This document shows positions 30,931 through 43,085 of a DNA stretch of 64,000 nt, piece after piece. Positions within the stretch are counted from its first letter, which is position 1; each line of letters opens with the position of its first letter. Origin of the DNA: Protopterus annectens (taxonomy: Eukaryota > Chordata > Ceratodontiformes > Protopteridae); the NCBI RefSeq assembly GCF_019279795.1, contig NC_056745.1, positions 1,488,480,620-1,488,544,619 of the forward strand, read 5' to 3'. The notes beneath the pieces are model-generated. The model searched no databases. It saw only the letters and a list, made by a program, of their open reading frames with translations, and was not told where the DNA came from. The position numbers and the translations under genes are program-made.

Positions 30931-31480
30931 ATTAAAGGAGGGCTGGACTGTGGTGGGGTCTGAAACCAGGCTGTGTTTCCAAGAGTAGATTATTTGAATT
31001 TAGGTGATATGGAAGCTTTACATGAATACATTTTTCAAGCATTTTTGATAGGGGGCAGAGGACTGCAATGGGCCTGCAGTTATAAACACTGTAAATCTGC
31101 CACCTCTGTGTAAAGTTATAATAAAGGATTTTTCCAGATAGAATGAATTTTTTTTTTATATAGATCTATTTATCAATAAAAAGTCCAGAAAAGTAATTCA
31201 ATCTGTAACCATTTTTCAGTAGTCTTAGGGGAGTTGGTCTGCAGCTAAAGTCAAATAGCTGAGGATATTTAGCAGAGGCTGCAGGTACTGAGAGGGTAGT
31301 GGAGGTATTAATGATTGTGAGGGACAATATAGTCTGTATAAAATAGTTGAAGAAGTTTTGCAGTTTATGAAATGAAATGGAGAAAGTGAAATTGACAGCT
31401 TTATATTAGCTAGGAAGAAACACAAATTACAAAAAGTTTTGCAAAGGGAATGCAAAACTTACAGAGTAGAGATAATAAAA
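30931..31480 (-). pseudogene. LINE-X reverse transcriptase motifs 1 and 2
   Basis: Minus-strand translation gives ITLHRGG (motif 1), then RPIAVLCPLSKMLEKCIHVK, LPYHLNSNNLLLETQPGFRP and HHSPALL. These are RT motifs 1-2 and the GFRPxHS block, leading without a gap into NQHRSNGYLVLAVF, the first 88-bp unit (motif A). Upstream (31225-31455) is a decayed N-terminal linker with no clear frame. This is the 5' part of the LINE whose 3' part is at 10583-12410. Confidence 0.85.
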
Positions 31481-31593
31481 CCCATAAGGGTTAAAATAAA
31501 ACAAAGCTAAAACTCAGTTGCAGAGAAGAGGAAGAAAGGCATGTATACAAGACTACCACGATACTTGTGAGGAAGATTAACTGCAATAAGCAA
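31481..31593. other. Short unassigned AT-rich spacer
   Basis: Sequence between LINE-X and LINE L-c; no feature seen. Confidence 0.4.
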
Positions 31594-32955
31594 CAACCCA
31601 TAAGTGCCTGACCAGCCCTATATGCAAAGCCATGGAAAGACTTATGGAATTACTTAATCAGGACACAGGAAACCTGAAAACACTGGAACCATCTCAGTTT
31701 GGATTCGTCATGGGCAGGTCATGCTTACTCAACCTGGGGGATTTTTGAACAGGTCACCCAAGCAATGGATTAAGGCAAAATGGTACACATTGCATATCTT
31801 TACCTTTCTACAATTAGTAGTAGTAGAAAAGCTTAATAAAGTGGTAATAAACCAATCTAAATAAAGTGGTAATAAACCAATCTAAATAAAGTGGTAATAA
31901 ACTCCTATGCCACCCACTGGATTGCCAACTGGCTCACAGACAGGACTCAGATAATCAAAATAAGGGATGCTACCTACACAAAAAGACCAATCACTAGGGA
32001 GTCTCCCAAGGTTTTGTACTGGGATCTCTCCTGTCTGGCATCTACTTTTCTGAAGAAAAAAAAAACAGAATCTCAAAGGGCTCTGGCTGACTAAGTTTGC
32101 AGATGACTGTAAGCTAGGAGTAGACACATAATTCCCAAATGACTTAGCCATGCTGTGGGAAGTTTTGTCCCAAATAAATAACTTGTGCCAAAATCAAACT
32201 AAATGTAAAAAGTGCATTATTGTATCCTTTGGGAGGTCATCTACCCCTGAGATCTACTACACTGAAAATATGCCCCTGAGAGTTGACCCAGTTGTTCAAG
32301 ATTTGGAAACTTATGCAGACAGTGACTTAACTTTTGACCAACGTGTGTCCATTGTTGGAATAAAGTCTTTATATATTGCAAGGCTTATAAGCAAAGGGCT
32401 TGTGTCTATAAACAAAGGGCTTGTGTCTAGATCTAGGGATGTCATTGTCTCCCTTTACTTAGCCTCATTAGGGCAGTCATTGAATATAATGCCCCTTTTG
32501 CCACTGATGTGTCCAGACACATGCAACAAGTGGAACACCCACAGAGATACCTTACTAAAGGATACAAAGCCTAAACAACATTTCCTACAATGAACAACTC
32601 AAAGCCCTATCACTATAATCGGTATCCTGTAGACTGCTAAGAGGTGACCTGTGTCTGGCATATAAGGCATCCTCTGACCGAGTACTGATGGACTTATGGC
32701 ACATCAACAAGTCAAACAGCATCACAAATACTCAGTTTAGGGATCTTAACCTCTTCTGTAACATCAACAGAACTGTTTGGAGGGACAGCTACATCTTACA
32801 GAGGAAACTGCTGCTGTGGAACAGACTCACCATTCACATAAAACAAAGTTTATTCCTGTCCATATTCAAATGCAACTTACATCTTTGGATAGGAAATATA
32901 AAATTTACTCCTGGATTGCCACCTGTACTACTAAAGGACAGAGGAAGCTCCTAGA
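31594..32955 (+). mobile_element. CR1/L2-like LINE L-c, decayed ORF2 3' half
   Basis: Broken plus-strand frames read ICKAMERLMELLNQD, TLEPSQFGFVMGRSCLLNL, then IANWLTDRTQII, a damaged PQG block, LTKFADDCKLG (32090 region), SIVGIKSLYIARLISKGLVS and, at the end, RTVWRDSYILQRKLLLWNRL with TPGLPPVLLKDRGSS. The motif A region is destroyed and contains a 25-bp unit repeated almost three times. There is no 8-base tail. It is the oldest-looking copy of this family here. Confidence 0.75.
31834..31905. repeat. 25-bp tandem repeat (2.8 units) in LINE L-c
   Basis: AATAAAGTGGTAATAAACCA followed by ATCTA recurs three times, the third incomplete. The unit occupies the RT region just after motif A (KLNKVVINSYA in the continuous frame). 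Confidence 0.8.
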
Positions 32956-33549
32956 TGCTTTATCCTCTCATAGGACCCCTCAAATTACCTATGGTATGAT
33001 CCCAGTTAATCTCATTAGGCATAATACATAATCAACCACGGGATGGGTAAGTCTGACATATGACCAAACTGGACAGGTTATTTCAAGCAAGAAAAGGGAA
33101 AGTGGCTTAAAACGGTCTGTAAGTGCAGATGACCTGCTGTGGCACTTACCTATCAACCTATATGCACAAAAATGAGTCCGCGAGTCAGTCTAACACAGTA
33201 AACAGTCTGATTTCAGAATCATGTTTGAAAGTCTGTAAACGTGTGAGCAACAGGGTACAAGGTGACATCTGCACAGTGCACTTAGCCTATAAAGTAGCTT
33301 CTAACAGCATATACTTGGCTAGAGAAGCAGAGTTGTTGATCATGAGGGGATAGTCATCTAAGTGCAATTAATCATCAATTTCTGAAGTGGAGGAAGGGTA
33401 CATTCTGACTGATACAAGAGGTCATCAACGTGGTATATATGTGTGTGCATATTTACTCATCTATTTAGCATTTACATAAAGCTTGCAACATCAAAGTAAA
33501 AGAATGCCAGCAAAAACTATAGATGAGCAAGCAGCTGGGCCTTTATTTA
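32956..33549. other. Unassigned intronic sequence
   Basis: Low-complexity AT-rich DNA between two LINE copies. Small open frames (33123-33353) resemble nothing recognised. Confidence 0.4.
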
Positions 33550-35895
33550 TGGACATTACTAACATGGGCGATCATTGCTCTACACCAATAGTCAACTCCT
33601 CCCTGGTTAGATCCGACCACAAACTAATCACCTTGGAAATACCTCTCCCCCCCCGCCCCCCGCAAAGGTAACCACCATGAAAAACTTCATCAAAGCTAAC
33701 TTTGGGCTCCTAAAAACAGAGGTAGCTAACTTCACGGCACCCATGCAAATGGAGAATAGTTGCATGACCGCCGTATCATACACCAATGCACTGTACAAAC
33801 ATGTACACAAATGCATGGATCTCGCCATACCCAATAGAACCAAGACGCTTTCCTCCAAAAAAAGGAAGCCAATCTGGTGGTCCCCTGCCATAAACAAACT
33901 CTACAACAGAAGGAGGAAACTGATGCAGAATAAGGTGAAGTCCTAAGACTGGAAAAACTCCCTTATCAGCCTCAACAAAAAGTTGAGATCCCTCATCAAA
34001 TCCTCTAAAGCTAGCTATGAAAACAGGATTGCAGCAGATAGTAAAGACAACCACAAAGCCTTCTATAGTTATGTAAAGAATCTCCAGAGCAATGCCCAGA
34101 TCTTCTCTGAGCTACTGCACAATGGTACCTCCTGTACCAAGCCAACAGATATTGCCAAGATACTGGCCGACAGATTCAGTGCTAACTTTACCCCCCCCCC
34201 CCACAAAAGACCAATCACAATACCAGTAGATTGCCAGGCACCCAGTATTACTGATGCACGGGTTAAAACAACACTGTCCAAGGCCAAGGATACAGCTTCT
34301 ATGGGACCTGACAATATCCCTGGCTATGTTCAACATGAACTACAGAGTGAACTAGCACCTCACCTGTTTGCCCTGTTCAATCACAGCCTCACCTTAGGCT
34401 TTGTCCCTACCAAATGGCGCACTTCTACAGTCACCCCTCTCCACAAACGAGGAGCAATTACAGACCCTGGGAACTATAGCCCCATTAGCCTGATGAGTCT
34501 GATATGCAAAGCTATGGAACACATCATCATGGATCTAATAAACAAGGATATAGGGAATCTCTAAACTCTGGATCCCACACAGTTTGGTTTTGTGAAGGGT
34601 AGATCATGCCTGCTCAACCTGGTTGGCTTCTTTGAGTCAGTCGCTAGAGCTGTGGATAAAGGCAAGGTGGTTCATACAGCCTACTTTGATCTGGCCAAGG
34701 CCTTTCATACCATTCCCTGCTCAGGAATCATAGAAAAACTCACTAAGCTAGGCATCAATCTGTATATCACTAGGTAGGTTGCAAACTGGCTCACAGATAG
34801 AACCCACAGTGTGAAAGTAGCTGACTCCAAGTCAGAGTGCCGACCAGTCACGAGTGGAGTCCTACAGGGTTTGGTCCTGCACCCTCTCCTGTTTGGTATC
34901 TACTTCTTGGAAGTCTAGGCCAACACGAAGGGACTCTGGCTGACAATGTTCACAGATGATTGCAAGTTGGGAGCTATTATTAACTCCCCAGGTGATGTTG
35001 ACATCCTACAAAAAGGCCTCACTGAGACCAACAACTGGTGTCAGAACTATGGCTTTAAGCTCAATGCCAAAAAAATGTTTCGTCATCCCCTTTGGGAAAA
35101 ACCCGGTTCCCATGAATTATCACATCGATGGTAATCCACTGAACACAGAAGGCATTATAAGAGATCTGGGAACACAGGTTGACAGCAACCTCTCTTTTGA
35201 GCACCACATTGCCACTGTGGTCAGAAACTCCTTTTATGGAGCACATCTCATTACTAAGGGTTTTGCATCCAGGAAGAAAGAGGTCATTGTCTCCCTCTAC
35301 TCTTCCCTCATTAGGCTAATCATCGAGTACAATGCTCCATTTGGCATGTACCTCACTAGACACCTGCAACAACTATAGAGGCTGCCTGCAGAAGTCCCTC
35401 ACAAAGAGGATTCTAGGTCTTAAACACTTGTCCTATATGGACAGACTCAAAAAACTCCAACTATTCTCTGTCTCATATCGCCTACTTAGACACAATGTCT
35501 GCTTGACTTACAAAGCCATGTCTGACCCAGCTCTGTTAGAAATGCTACATCTAAAGAAGTCCCAATCCCTCCGCACTACATGCTCCAGAGACCTCAACCT
35601 CATTACTACAATCAACAGAACAGGCTGGTGGGACAGGTTCATAACCCAGAGACTGCCCATGCTATGGAATAGACTTCCCATGCATGTCAAGCAGGGCACC
35701 TCACTGGCCATCTTCAAGAGAAATCTTGAGTGGATGGGAAATAGAAAATTCAGCCCGGGGATCACTCCAGTGGCACTACTCGACAGAGACACTGAGAACT
35801 AAGGTCGGGTGGCACGATGCCAGGGTAATCTTATGGGTTAGGCTTGTAAAAGCTCCAGAGCCATTAGCCTAGTACACACCTATGAACCTATGAAC
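33550..35895 (+). mobile_element. CR1/L2-like LINE L-d, 5'-truncated
   Basis: It starts inside the endonuclease C-terminus (MDITNMGDHCSTPIVNSSLV, RSDHKLITLEI). It continues with the linker (33677-33946), RT (33983-34777, 34946-35378) and the C-terminal block (35332-35802), and ends with two tail units at 35877-35895 (ACCTATGAACCTATGAAC). Confidence 0.85.
33677..35802 (+). pseudogene. LINE L-d ORF2: RT and C-terminus, broken
   Basis: Blocks in order: KNFIKANFGLLKTEVANF, WWSPAINKLYNRRRKLM, MGPDNIPGYVQHELQSEL, PGNYSPISLMSLICKAMEHI, MKGRSCLLNLVGFFESVARA, AYFDLAKAFHTIPCSG (motif A, with His for the usual Asp after the Phe), a TAG in ITR*VANWLTD, VTSGVLQGLVLHPLLFGIYF (damaged motif B) and LTMFTDDCKLGAI (motif C). 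The last block is WDRFITQRLPMLWNRLPMHV. There are at least three stops and several shifts; it is inactive. Confidence 0.85.
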
Positions 35896-36180
35896 ACTGA
35901 GAAGAACCAGTCTAAAGACAAGAACCTTAAGAAACATTAGAATTAACAGGGATAAGAAAAACAGAAAGTTGCTGGTTATGACGTAGCCACAGAATTGAAT
36001 CAGAACAAGTTAATGGCTGAAAAGAAAAGATGTAAAGTCCATTGTTCATTAAGGAAAAACTAAGTGGCAAATAGACCAGCAATATACAACAGGTACAGGG
36101 TTTGATTCTTACCAAGCGAAATTGGCTAAGTTTAAAATCGCCCACACAGGCAGTTAGCCTAGTAGTTAGCTATGAACTTA
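35896..36180. other. Unassigned intronic sequence
   Basis: AT-rich sequence with no recognised repeat. A single TAGCCTAGTAGTTAGCTATG near 36150 resembles a LINE tail remnant. Confidence 0.4.
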
Positions 36181-36520
36181 AAATTAATGAACTTATTTTA
36201 TTTTACATTTGTTAACCGGGCTAGTCCAACTGGATATATTTCCATTTTCAGCAGAGGCCCGGGGAGAAAAGCTCCACAGTAACATTTAAAAAAAAAAATT
36301 TATAATGCACACTTGTAAGACAAAAAAAGTAAAAATGTAAGAAATGTAAGACAAAAAAAAAAAATAAAAGAGAGAACAGTAGTTACAAGGTCATACTATA
36401 TACATAAACACCATATTTTAAAAAAAAGAAATATTTACAGAAATATATATAAAAAAAAAAAACTAACAAATTAAATTCATATGAAATAATGAAATCATTG
36501 ACTTGAGGAAAGATGAATGT
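36181..36520 (-). mobile_element. LINE-X-family 3' tail and 3' UTR fragment
   Basis: The minus strand begins its tail with GTGGAGCTTTTCTCCCCGGG, then CCTCTGCTGAAAATGG and TAGCCCGGTTAACAAATGTA, followed on the 3' side by an AAATAAAATAAG end. The 5' side is AT-rich 3' UTR with A runs. It is the same tail as at 10583, 42993, 44618 and 57770. Confidence 0.7.
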
Positions 36521-37295
<775 letters not shown>

Positions 37296-37640
37296 TTAAT
37301 AACCATAATCTTAGTTTGCACTCAGATTGTATCCATCACTGTATATCAGTATATATTTTATCATGTTGAGCTCTCTCAACATAGGACTGGCAAGACCAGT
37401 CAGGAGGAGAAGGTTACCACACACACTATAGACCCAGTCTCACATAGTACCATCACAACCTCAAATCATACACATAAACACACAAAGACATACTCGGCGG
37501 CTCTGATCAAAAATCTACCAAAACAGCAGAGGCCACCAAAGCAGACACCCAAACAACCACCACCTCAGAACACAACACCTGCAACACATAGACCTCACAG
37601 TCAGAGTGTCAAACAGTCACAGCCCTTAAGGCCAAACACA

Positions 37641-38132
37641 ATGCCAGACACACTAGTCATTGGTGACTCCATAGTCAGACACACTGACGTCCCGCTCACC
37701 AGACTGAGTAAGGAGAATGTCACAGTAAGCTGCCTGTCGGGCGCTAGAATCCGCCACATAACGCAAGCACTCAGGTCTCTCAACAGCAGGTACAAATACG
37801 ACTCAGTCATTGTCCACGCTGGTGTAAACGACCTGAGACGTACCTCCTTGGACTACATGAAAAGAGACATTGAGGAGCTCTCTGATTATGTAGCCCAGGC
37901 AGGTATGACCCTGACCTTGAGCAGTATCCTACCTTCACCAAGAATGATGCCACAATACAGAGATAAGATGATCAGCTTTAACAATTGGCTTAAACTCTGG
38001 TGTCATTCAAAGGGGATCCAATGTCTGTCTGCCTGGGATGACATGCTGGACAAGCCACGCTGCTTCAAGGGACGGCTTGCACCTGTCACCCTGGGATTCC
38101 GGATATTGGCAAAGGCTCTTGCCACCCCATAG
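37641..38132 (+). pseudogene. LINE L-e ORF1 esterase, frameshift near its end
   Basis: The 163-codon frame contains the Ser block LVIGDSIVRHTDVPL (4-18) and IVHAGVNDLRRTSLDYMKRD, two of the SGNH hydrolase signatures. The final Asp-x-x-His block is in a neighbouring frame at about 38055 (SRDGLHLSPW), so a small indel separates it from the rest. Upstream, 37500-37640 encodes a Thr/Gln/Pro-rich stretch with several stops. Confidence 0.8.
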
Positions 38133-38203
38133 TGCCTTTTTTAGGCAAGGCTCAAATTCTAAACCTACCACCCTAGAACACAAAAAAGAAAAAAAACTAA
38201 GGG

Positions 38204-38900
38204 TAATGCTGCTCAATGCCAGAAGTCTAAATCTCAAAATGCACTTTTCGAGGCCCTTCTCAGTATGGAGAACATCGATGTCTGTGCAGTGACAGAAACC
38301 TGGTTCAAGGCGCCTGAGAGCACCCCAGCACTATCAGGTTTTACCTCTTATCATGCGTTCCGGCCCCAAAATCCAGACAATACCAAGAAAGGAGGGGGTA
38401 TCCATATTCATCAAAGACACCCACACCTCAAGACTGGTGGCAACGCACGATGCATCGGAGACCATCCAGGTGCAATTAACCATAGGCAAGACTGCTCTGC
38501 AAATTGTAGCATGTTACAGGCCACCCTCACAAACTCAGGAACCTCACATGGCCTTCCTGAAAACACTAGAGGGATAACTGTATCACCAAACACCATCATA
38601 CTAGGTGACTTCAATTACCCTAATATAGACTGGGAACACTACTCAAGCCCAAACACCCTAGCCCAAAAGTTCCTGGAATTCATAAACTCAAATGCCATGG
38701 AACAACTAGTCACCATCCCCACAAGAGGAGAAAACATACTTGATCTCATCATCACGAACATGGGAGCACAATGTTCAACACCGAAGTATACCCCTCACTG
38801 GTGAGATCAGATCACAAACTAATCTCGCTGGAGGTTCTCATCCACTCCCCCCCTGAAAAAAAAAGGACCACAGAAAAGAACTTCTCAAAGCCGACTTCAC
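38204..38900 (+). pseudogene. LINE L-e ORF2 endonuclease, frameshifted
   Basis: Pieces in two frames: MLLNARSLNLKMHF, ENIDVCAVTETWFKAPES (38265 on), GVSIFIKDTHTSRLVAT, ALQIVACYRPPSQTQEP, then IILGDFNYPNIDWEHYSS and LEFINSNAMEQLVTIPTRGE. The SDHKLISLEV block follows in another frame near 38815. The catalytic Glu and Asp remain, but at least three indels break the frame. Confidence 0.8.
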
Positions 38901-40977
38901 ACTTCTAAAGACTAGTGTGGTCTCCTTTAAGGCCCCGAGCAGTGGAAAACAGTACTCAAGCCGCTGAATCACTTACAAATGCCTTCTACCAGCACCTGCA
39001 GGACAGCATGGATAAGGCAATCCCAAGCAAAACAAAGACTCTTTGTACCAAAGGCAAGCGTCCAGTCTGGTGGACCCCAGCCATAAACAAACTCTACAAC
39101 AAAAGGAGGAAGCTACTACAAGATAGAGCAAAATCCTTAAAAGGTAAGACACCCTTGATCACTATAAGTAAAAACTAAGAGCTCTCATAAAATCATCCAA
39201 AGCAAATTTTGAGAGAAAAATAGCTAAAGACTCAAAAGACAATCATAAGGCCTTCTTTAGCTATGTTAGAAATCTGGGAGGAAACTCCCAGATATGCTCA
39301 GAACTAGTTCAAAATGATGTGAAGATTACTGATCCTACAGACATTGCCAACATACTGGCTGACAGGTTCAGTGCAAACTTCTCCCCTCCCCAAAAGGAGA
39401 GATGTCTATACCAAGCGATTGCAGCCCCCAAACATCTCCAACGCCCAAGTGAGAACTGCTCTCTCCAAAGCAAAAACACAGCATCCATGGGACCTGATGG
39501 TGTCCCCGGCTGTGTGCTCCACGAACTCAATGAGGAATTAAACCCACAGCTAGGACAGCTGTTTAATCATAGTCTTACCTCTGGATACGTACTCCAGGAG
39601 TGGCGCACTGCAACTGTGGTCCCACTTCACAAAGGCGGTGCCTCCACCGACCCTGGAAATTACCGGCCCATTAGCTTGACAAGCCTTATCTGCAAAGCCA
39701 TGGAGAGGATCATAATGGACCTCATAAATAAAGACATAGGGAATTTGCAGACTTTGGATCCATCCCAGTTTGGCTTTGTCAAAGGCAGATCATGCCTTCT
39801 AAACTTGGTTGACTTTATTGAAACAGTCACCAAAGCCATTGATGAGGGAAAGTCAGTCCATACAGCCTACCTCGATCTGGCGAAGGCCTTCGATACAATA
39901 CCCTACTCGGGTATCATTGAAAAACTCATCAGCTTAAATGTTAACCCATACATCACAAGATGGGTTGCAAACTGGCTGAGTGACAGAACCCACAGGGTCA
40001 GAGTTGCTGGCGCCATGTCAGACTCAAAGCCTGTCACAAGTGGTGTACCACAGGGCTCAGTCCTGGGCCCACTCTTGTTTGGCATCTACTTTTCCAAGTA
40101 CAAGCAAACACAGGAGGGTTATGGCTGACAAAGTTTGCAGATGACTGCAAACTGGGCCATAGTAGAAAACACATCTGACACAGATATCCTTCAGAAGGGT
40201 CTCACAGAAATGGATAACTGGTGCCAGAGCCATGGCCTAAAGTTAAATGCCAAAAATGCATAGTCATACCCTTCGGGAAAAACAAGGTTACCCTAGCTAC
40301 CAAATAGGTGGCAATCCAGTGAGCACAGAAGAAGTTATCAGGGACCTGGGGACCCAGGTTGATAGTAGTCTGTCATTCGACACCCATGTAGCTAAAGTAG
40401 TTAGGAAGACCTTCTACATTGCCCACCTTATCATGAAGGGATTCTCATCTAGATCAAGGGAGGTCATAGTCTCCCTATACTCATCACTCATCAGACCAAT
40501 GATTGAGTACAATGCCCCATTCGAATGTATCTGACCCGACACTTGCAGCAGCTGGAGAGGCCACAAAGTTCCTCACCAAAAGGATAAAGGGTCTCAAACA
40601 TCTGTCCTATGCTGCCCGACTGAAAGAACTCCAGCTCTATTCAGTCGCTTACGCTGCTCAGAGGTGACCTTTGCCTAACATACAAGGCCATGTCAAACCC
40701 AGATTTGATGAATATGCTTCACCTCAAAAAATCTAGATCCGTCAGAGCCACAAGGGCGGGAGACTTAAACCTCGACACGGTTATTAATAGGACGTGCTGG
40801 AGGAATAGATTCATCACCCAAAGACTCCCTATGCTGTGGAATAAAATCCCGGTATATGTGAGGCAGAGCACCTCGCTGGCCTTGTTCAAGAGAAATCTTG
40901 ACCAATGGATGGGAGATCGCAGATATACCCCAGGGATTACCTCAGTGTCACTGCTCAACATAGGCACAGTAAAATAA
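38900..40977 (+). pseudogene. LINE L-e ORF2 linker, RT and C-terminus
   Basis: The linker has WWTPAINKLYNKRRKLLQDR. RT is open for 269 codons (39319-40128): ASMGPDGVPGCVLHELNEEL, EWRTATVVPLHKGG, PGNYRPISLTSLICKAMERI, AYLDLAKAFDTIPYSG (motif A) and VTSGVPQGSVLGPLLFGIYF (motif B). A shift at about 40100 puts LTKFADDCKLG (motif C) in another frame. The C-terminal block ends MGDRRYTPGITSVSLLNIG. Sequence is close to L-b, so insertion was moderately recent. Confidence 0.85.
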
Positions 40978-41094
40978 TGGGTATAGTTCCCCATACTAAA
41001 GGGGTGGCGTAAGCCACAAAACTATGGGCTAGGCTTGTAAATGCCCTCGGGCAGATAGCCTAGTATGAACCTATGAACCTATGAACCTATGTTG

Positions 41095-41930
41095 ATCGCA
41101 GTACCAAAGAAACTCGGTTGGCATTGATTGCTTTGTATCTCATAATTGCCAGACGTACACTCCAGGATAACAAAAAAACTTTTTTTTTGCTTAATCTTGA
41201 CAGAAGCTTTAGCTTTTGTATACTTTTCAGCCAACAAGTAACAGGAATAAAGTTTTACTGCAAAGCACATAGGTATGAGGAAGTCTGCAATTTTCTAAAA
41301 TAATAATTTCATTTTGGCATCTTTAGTTATTGTTTTAGAAGACTCATTAGAAATCAAATAGTATCTGTAATGAGACAGTTTAATATGCATTTAAGTCAGC
41401 TTTTACGCTTCTTTTAGCAACTACATTAATGAAGAATAATGCATTTTACAGAGGAAAGGTAAATCATACGGAGCTTACTGCACAAGTAACACTGACGTAA
41501 ACCCGATAAGCAGATTATAAAATTCAAACTTCCACTGCCAGACGCTAAAATTCTTAGGAGAACCCCCTGAAATGGGTACTGACCCCTCAGTAGTATTTTT
41601 CGCTACACAGATCAACCCCCTTCAGTTCTTATCCTGAACGTAGTTCAGAATCAAGCCCTCAGGAAGGTAAATCCAAAGAGCTTAAGAAGGTATCAGAAAT
41701 AAAACAAATTATATAGTAAGCAATGGTGGGTAAGGAAGAACTATGGTTCTGACCTTGTGATATCCACTTGAAAATGTATTACTATAACTTCTCAAATTAT
41801 CTTTACCACTTTAGAGTGAAATAGAACTGCAACAAAAGCAGTTCACAGACTCCATTTGCAGCAAACTAGGTTAAGGAACAAACCCAGAAGGTTGAACTGT
41901 CACATAAAATCCTTTACTTTGTTGAAAATA
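41095..41930. other. Unassigned intronic sequence
   Basis: About 830 bases of AT-rich DNA with no ORF or recognised repeat. Confidence 0.5.
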
Positions 41931-42010
41931 AAAAAAATCAGGTTAGCGCTTTCGTTGAAACCATATGTTAAACTTCATCAGATTACTTCTAATAAACATA
42001 CAACGCTGTA
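41931..42010 (-). ncRNA. Solo hammerhead-like motif, Penelope end remnant
   Basis: Minus-strand parts: CTGATGA (41975-41981), an extra A, GTT...AAC as a short stem II, GAAA (41950-41953), then the palindrome GCGC and TA. This is the same arrangement as in the Penelope-like element at 21028 and 24366 but with different stems. No RT is nearby, so it is a solo terminus or truncated copy. Confidence 0.45.
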
Positions 42011-42619
42011 TCTCTCACACAAGCAATCGTTTTAGCTTATTTTATGTTTGGTGTTATAATTCACACTCTAGTTTGCTGATGCTGGTTGAAGATGATGATG
42101 ATGAACATTTGGGTGCTAGAGTTGAATAGGGGGGAGCAGCAGGAGTCCTGCTGGGCACATGGTGATGTAAAGGGTGCCTGAAGGGAGCAAATTATGTGAG
42201 ACAGAATGATAGAATGGAATTCAAAATGATGGGGGAGGGGAAGCTTTTGAGGCTGAAATGGGTATGTCATGCAAGGTGGGTCAGATGGGTGGAAGAAATA
42301 AGGAAAATTTAAAAAAATGGTTGAAAAGAATGGAAAGGTCACATTTGGAGGCAGAGTCTAGACAGAGGTTAGAAGTGAGGACAGCTAAAGGGTTGATGGA
42401 AGCAAAAATGTGTGGATCAGAAGGACAGCAACTGGGAAAACATCATGAAGAATGACGACAGGCATAGACTGATTAGTGCTATAGACATCTGGAGGAGCTT
42501 TCTTAGCTCCGCCCAGCTGTATAAAAGTGAAATCACACGAGGGAGTTGTTTGACGGGTGGAAGGCCCAGAGCTGAAGGAAAGGGAAGTGATTAGGACAAC
42601 AGTGGTGGGAGAAGTGTTA
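42011..42619. other. Probable upstream part of an L1/Tx1-like LINE, not readable
   Basis: G/A-rich sequence with short plus-strand frames (IMKNDDRHRLISAIDIWRSF at 42440-42500). It lies directly before a LINE tail insert and the clear L1-like RT. It may be the same element, but no motif proves it. Confidence 0.35.
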
Positions 42620-43085
42620 AGTATGACAAGATATACCCAAATACTGTCAGCATATCCTATACCTTACCTTTCTCACTCTGTATTTCATTATGTCCATCCC
42701 TCTGAATACTTACTTGTAAAAAAAAAAAAAAAAAAAATTATTTTTTTATTACTAAACTCATTTTTTCCAATCTGCCTCTTTTATTGTACCATACTTGTAT
42801 ATGGAATTAGCCTGTATACGTCCCCTTTTTTCTATATTAAGTAATGTACCTACTTGCTGTTTTGAATTGTACACTGTATTGAATGCAATTCATATTGTAT
42901 TGACTTCTGTTCTCTCTGTATTATTTCTGTATTATCCAATGTTGTACTTGTATACACATCTGAAGTTATTTTATATTGTTATTATCATGTGTGTCATGGA
43001 GCTTTTTTCCCCGGGCCTCTACTGAAAATGGACATATATCCAGTTAGACTAGCCCGGTCAACAAATGTAAAATAAAATAAAATAA
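42620..43085 (+). mobile_element. LINE-X-family 3' end inserted in the L1-like element
   Basis: AT-rich 3' UTR with an A run at 42720, then CATGGAGCTTTTTTCCCCGG, GCCTCTACTGAAAATGGACA, TAGCCCGGTCAACAAATGTA and AAATAAAATAAAT. It is oriented on the plus strand. Confidence 0.75.

Larger units (their letters stand above)
37381..41094 (+). mobile_element. CR1/L2-like LINE L-e, nearly complete
   Basis: The longest copy of the family here: ORF1 with an SGNH esterase (37641-38132), ORF2 endonuclease (about 38204-38815), linker, RT (39319-40128 and beyond), the C-terminal block (40690-40977), a short 3' UTR with GGGTGGCGTAAGCC, and three tail units (AACCTATG) ending at 41094. It lies on the opposite strand to the kinase gene, about 100 bases upstream of the activation-loop exon. 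Confidence 0.9.

Noticed and set aside
42480-42530. Promoter (TATAAAAG near 42520)
   Set aside because: An isolated TATA-like word in decayed transposon DNA with no gene following.
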